Assembly: GCA_963599255.1 (NCBI GenBank)
Contig: CAVBWS010000064.1
Location: 1-8,173 of the forward strand
Source of the DNA: RGIG5612 sp963599255
Lineage (GTDB): Bacteria; Bacillota; Clostridia; Lachnospirales; Lachnospiraceae
Direction: 5' to 3'
DNA length: 8,173 nucleotides
In this document: one piece after another, positions 6,776 through 8,173 of the stretch
How positions within the stretch are numbered: position 1 is the stretch's first letter
Layout of the letters: every line of letters begins with the position of its first letter
Made by a program: the position numbers and the translations under genes
Notes under the pieces: model-generated
Seen by the model: only the letters and a program-made list of their open reading frames with translations
Databases searched by the model: none
What the model was told of the DNA's origin: nothing

Positions 6776-6796
6776 ATGAATATTGCCCATATTCGT
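6776..6796. promoter_or_regulatory. inverted repeat in the leader of the secreted-protein gene
   Basis: GAATAT (6778-6783) and ATATTC (6789-6794) are perfect arms around TGCCC, and the outermost pair at 6776/6796 also matches. It lies 12 bases upstream of the ribosome site for the leftward gene. The ATGAATA edge resembles half of an ARG box, but the two halves are too far apart for the known operator. Confidence 0.35.
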
Positions 6797-6828
6797 TTTT
6801 AGACTAGCACATTACCGCAAATTTATAA

Positions 6829-6834
6829 ATTATA
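6829..6834 (-). promoter_or_regulatory. candidate -10 for the secreted-protein gene
   Basis: Read leftward, this is a perfect TATAAT, which would give a leader of about 75 bases. The upstream region is nearly pure A/T and has no TTGACA-like hexamer at the right distance, so the assignment rests on the -10 and position alone. Confidence 0.3.
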
Positions 6835-6908
6835 TATTGATTTTTATTTGTATTTTTTCTGATACATAATTTTTTGTTATGCATAGTTTTTCTTTTATTT
6901 TCACCCTT

Positions 6909-6937
6909 TTTACAATATAATATTCTAGATTGATTAT
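6909..6937 (+). promoter_or_regulatory. candidate proB promoter
   Basis: TTTACA at 6909-6914 (5 of 6 to TTGACA) is followed after 17 bases by GATTAT at 6932-6937 (4 of 6). A perfect TATAAT at 6916-6921 overlaps but lacks a clear -35. Either choice would give a proB leader of more than 110 bases. Confidence 0.4.
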
Positions 6938-6956
6938 ACATTTAGAGTCTCTTCTT

Positions 6957-6981
6957 GCATCTGCCGAACTATTACAGATGC
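6957..6981 (+). promoter_or_regulatory. hairpin in the proB leader
   Basis: GCATCTG (6957-6963) and CAGATGC (6975-6981) pair perfectly around an 11-base loop, with one further possible G-U pair. No U-run follows, so it is not an intrinsic terminator by itself. A weaker 4-bp hairpin (GCGA/TCGC, 7010-7023) lies downstream. Confidence 0.4.
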
Positions 6982-7059
6982 GTGATGATTTGCATTAAGA
7001 TAAGTATATGCGAGACAATTCGCTATGTTATAAATCAATATAATTCGCAGAGGTATGTC

Positions 7060-7830
7060 ATGAAAATAGTAATAAAGATAGGAACTTCAACGCTGGCGCA
7101 TTCCGGCGGAAGACTGAATATAAGAAGAACAGAAGAGTTATGTAAGGCCATCAGTGACCTTAAAAATTCCGGTCACGAGATCATAATCGTCTCCTCCGGT
7201 GCCATCGGAATGGGCACAGGCAAGCTGTCTCTTAAGGCTCGGCCGTCAGATATGGCCACTAAGCAGGCCGCAGCTGCCGTAGGACAATGTGAATTAATGT
7301 ACGTCTATGATAAGCTCTTCTCGGAATACAACCATATAGTGGCACAGATTCTGATCACGGCCTCTGATATTAAAAGCGAGGAGCGGCATCGGAATTTTTC
7401 CACTACCCTTACAAGGCTCCTGGAGCTGGATACAATCCCTATCATTAACGAAAATGATACTATAGCAACAGAAGAAATCGGCATCGGCGATAATGATACA
7501 CTGTCTGCTATCGTTGCTACCAGCGCCAAGGCAGACCTTCTTATATTATTATCTGACATTGACGGACTATATACTGCCGATCCGCATAATGATCCGAAGG
7601 CTCAGCTCATCCGCGAGGTTGACGGATTGTCAGATGATATCTTCAAACTGGCGGGCGGAAGCGCTTCATCCCTTGGTACCGGCGGAATGAAAACCAAGCT
7701 GGAAGCCGCGCAGATATGCAACGCCACAGGCTGCAACATGATCATTGCCAACGGTTCTAACCCGGAATTACTATATGATATAGCTGACGGCAAGCCCGTA
7801 GGAACATTATTCAAGGCAGTAAGAGCTTAA
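7060..7830 (+). CDS. proB: glutamate 5-kinase ProB (short form, no PUA domain)
   Basis: ProB phosphorylates L-glutamate with ATP to gamma-glutamyl phosphate, the first and feedback-controlled step of proline synthesis in the cytoplasm. All amino-acid-kinase motifs are present: KIGTSTL (6-12), VSSGAIGMG (44-52), NENDTI (130-135), GDNDTLSA (143-150), SDIDGLY (165-171) and GTGGMKTK (206-213). At 256 residues it comprises only the kinase domain; E. coli ProB (about 367) adds a C-terminal PUA domain, which many clostridial forms lack. I start at the ATG at 7060 because it gives MKIVIKIG, the usual family N-terminus, and is preceded by GCAGAGG (7047-7053) at six bases. The frame remains open upstream to a TTG at 6955, but those residues do not look like ProB. 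proA follows after 124 bases on the same strand. Confidence 0.96.
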   Translation: MKIVIKIGTSTLAHSGGRLNIRRTEELCKAISDLKNSGHEIIIVSSGAIGMGTGKLSLKARPSDMATKQAAAAVGQCELMYVYDKLFSEYNHIVAQILITASDIKSEERHRNFSTTLTRLLELDTIPIINENDTIATEEIGIGDNDTLSAIVATSAKADLLILLSDIDGLYTADPHNDPKAQLIREVDGLSDDIFKLAGGSASSLGTGGMKTKLEAAQICNATGCNMIIANGSNPELLYDIADGKPVGTLFKAVRA

Positions 7831-7843
7831 ATCTGTTTTATGA

Positions 7844-7887
7844 TCAGGCTGAATTTTCGGATAATACGCCTGAAAAAACGCATTATC
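7844..7887 (+). ncRNA. possible H-type pseudoknot between proB and proA
   Basis: Two stems interleave. Stem 1 pairs TCAGGC (7844-7849) with GCCTGA (7868-7873). Stem 2 pairs GATAAT plus C7867 (7860-7867) with G7880 plus ATTATC (7880-7887), with one A-C mismatch at 7866/7881. The 5' arm of stem 2 lies in the loop of stem 1 and abuts its 3' arm, and an A-rich loop (7874-7879) crosses stem 1. This is H-type pseudoknot topology. The proA ribosome site is about 53 bases downstream. It is not a known riboswitch class that I recognise, and chance pairing is possible. Confidence 0.3.
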
Positions 7888-7954
7888 TACATCAAATAAT
7901 TAAAGCATACATGATGGATTGCTTGTTTTTATATTACACGGAGGATTAATTTAT

Positions 7955-8173
7955 ATGACAACTTCTGAGATTTTAAAAAAGGCCAAGGAAATTAAGAGTA
8001 CATTTGTTACCATAGATACAGAAAAGAAAAATGAAGCTCTTATTGCTATGGCATCTTATTTAGAGGCTGAAACCAAGGCCATCCTTCTTCAAAACAAAAT
8101 AGATATTAATGCTGCCAAGGGAAATGTAAGCGAGGTTATGCTTGATCGTCTGCTGCTTGATAAATCACGGATC
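7955..8173 (+). CDS. proA: gamma-glutamyl phosphate reductase ProA, N-terminal part (window-truncated)
   Basis: Only the first 73 codons are present; the frame is open to the last base. ProA (glutamate-5-semialdehyde dehydrogenase) uses NADPH to reduce the ProB product to glutamate semialdehyde, which cyclises toward proline. The visible part is the N-terminal helical region of the aldehyde-dehydrogenase-like fold, with the family pattern of an Ala/Lys-rich first helix, KNEALIAMA at 25-33, the NKIDI segment at 47-51 and LDRLLLDKSRI at 63-73. The catalytic cysteine lies beyond the window. The start is supported by GGAGG at 7940-7944, ten bases before the ATG. Its place directly after proB on the same strand is the classical proBA order and strengthens the call. 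Confidence 0.93.
   Translation, partial: MTTSEILKKAKEIKSTFVTIDTEKKNEALIAMASYLEAETKAILLQNKIDINAAKGNVSEVMLDRLLLDKSRI

Larger units (their letters stand above)
6765..7059. other. AT-rich divergent intergenic region
   Basis: These 295 bases separate the leftward secreted-protein gene from the rightward proB and hold no supportable gene. The stretch 6800-6950 is strongly AT-rich. It contains candidate promoters for both directions, an inverted repeat at 6776-6796, a second imperfect one at 6862-6884 (7 of 8 positions pair around TTTTTTG), and a 7-bp hairpin at 6957-6981. No T-box, with its conserved AGGGTGG-type element, was found ahead of proB. Confidence 0.7.

Noticed and set aside
6776..6796. 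ARG box upstream of the secreted-protein gene
   Set aside because: The left edge fits, but the half-sites are about five bases too far apart for the known operator.
6955..7059. Longer ProB starting at a TTG
   Set aside because: The added 35 residues are unlike ProB and overlap the leader hairpin; the ATG at 7060 has a good ribosome site and the canonical N-terminus.
6938..7059. T-box leader for proB
   Set aside because: No conserved T-box sequence, antiterminator or terminator stem with a U-run is present.

Overview
The window looks like chromosome of a low-to-mid GC Firmicute, most likely class Clostridia and plausibly Lachnospiraceae. The reasons are the argR-recN pair, strong AGGAGG-type ribosome sites, a short ProB without an RNA-binding tail, and a lipoprotein with the Thr/Glu/Ala linker style common in gut clostridia. 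The family assignment is inference; no rRNA or other marker gene is present. Most of the window is conserved housekeeping DNA, and there are no insertion sequences, CRISPR arrays, phage genes or tRNAs.

Layout, left to right. Bases 82-1878 (+) encode an RqcH/NFACT ribosome quality-control factor. Bases 1988-2446 (+) encode the arginine repressor ArgR, followed by RecN (2541-4316, +), the SMC-like double-strand-break repair protein. Next is a small self-contained unit: a promoter (4371-4398), a pair of 13-bp operator-like repeats (4407-4436), a 77-residue acidic lipoprotein made almost entirely of octapeptide repeats (4460-4693, +), and a 19-bp perfect hairpin terminator (4722-4764). The terminator also serves the convergent gene on the other strand (4785-6746, -), a 653-residue secreted protein that appears to be a beta-helix and whose function I do not recognise. 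A very AT-rich divergent intergenic region (6765-7059) separates it from proB (7060-7830, +) and the first 73 codons of proA (7955-8173, +, cut by the window end).

Functional links. ProB and ProA catalyse the first two steps from glutamate to proline. ArgR controls the neighbouring arginine pathway, so glutamate-family metabolism appears twice. RqcH and RecN are stress and repair factors. The two cell-envelope genes in the middle are the accessory part of the window and hold its main unknowns.

No clearly new multi-gene system is visible. The best leads are the linker-only repeat lipoprotein with its tandem operator, the unassigned secreted beta-helix protein, a possible H-type RNA pseudoknot between proB and proA, and a hairpin that overlaps the recN ribosome-binding site.
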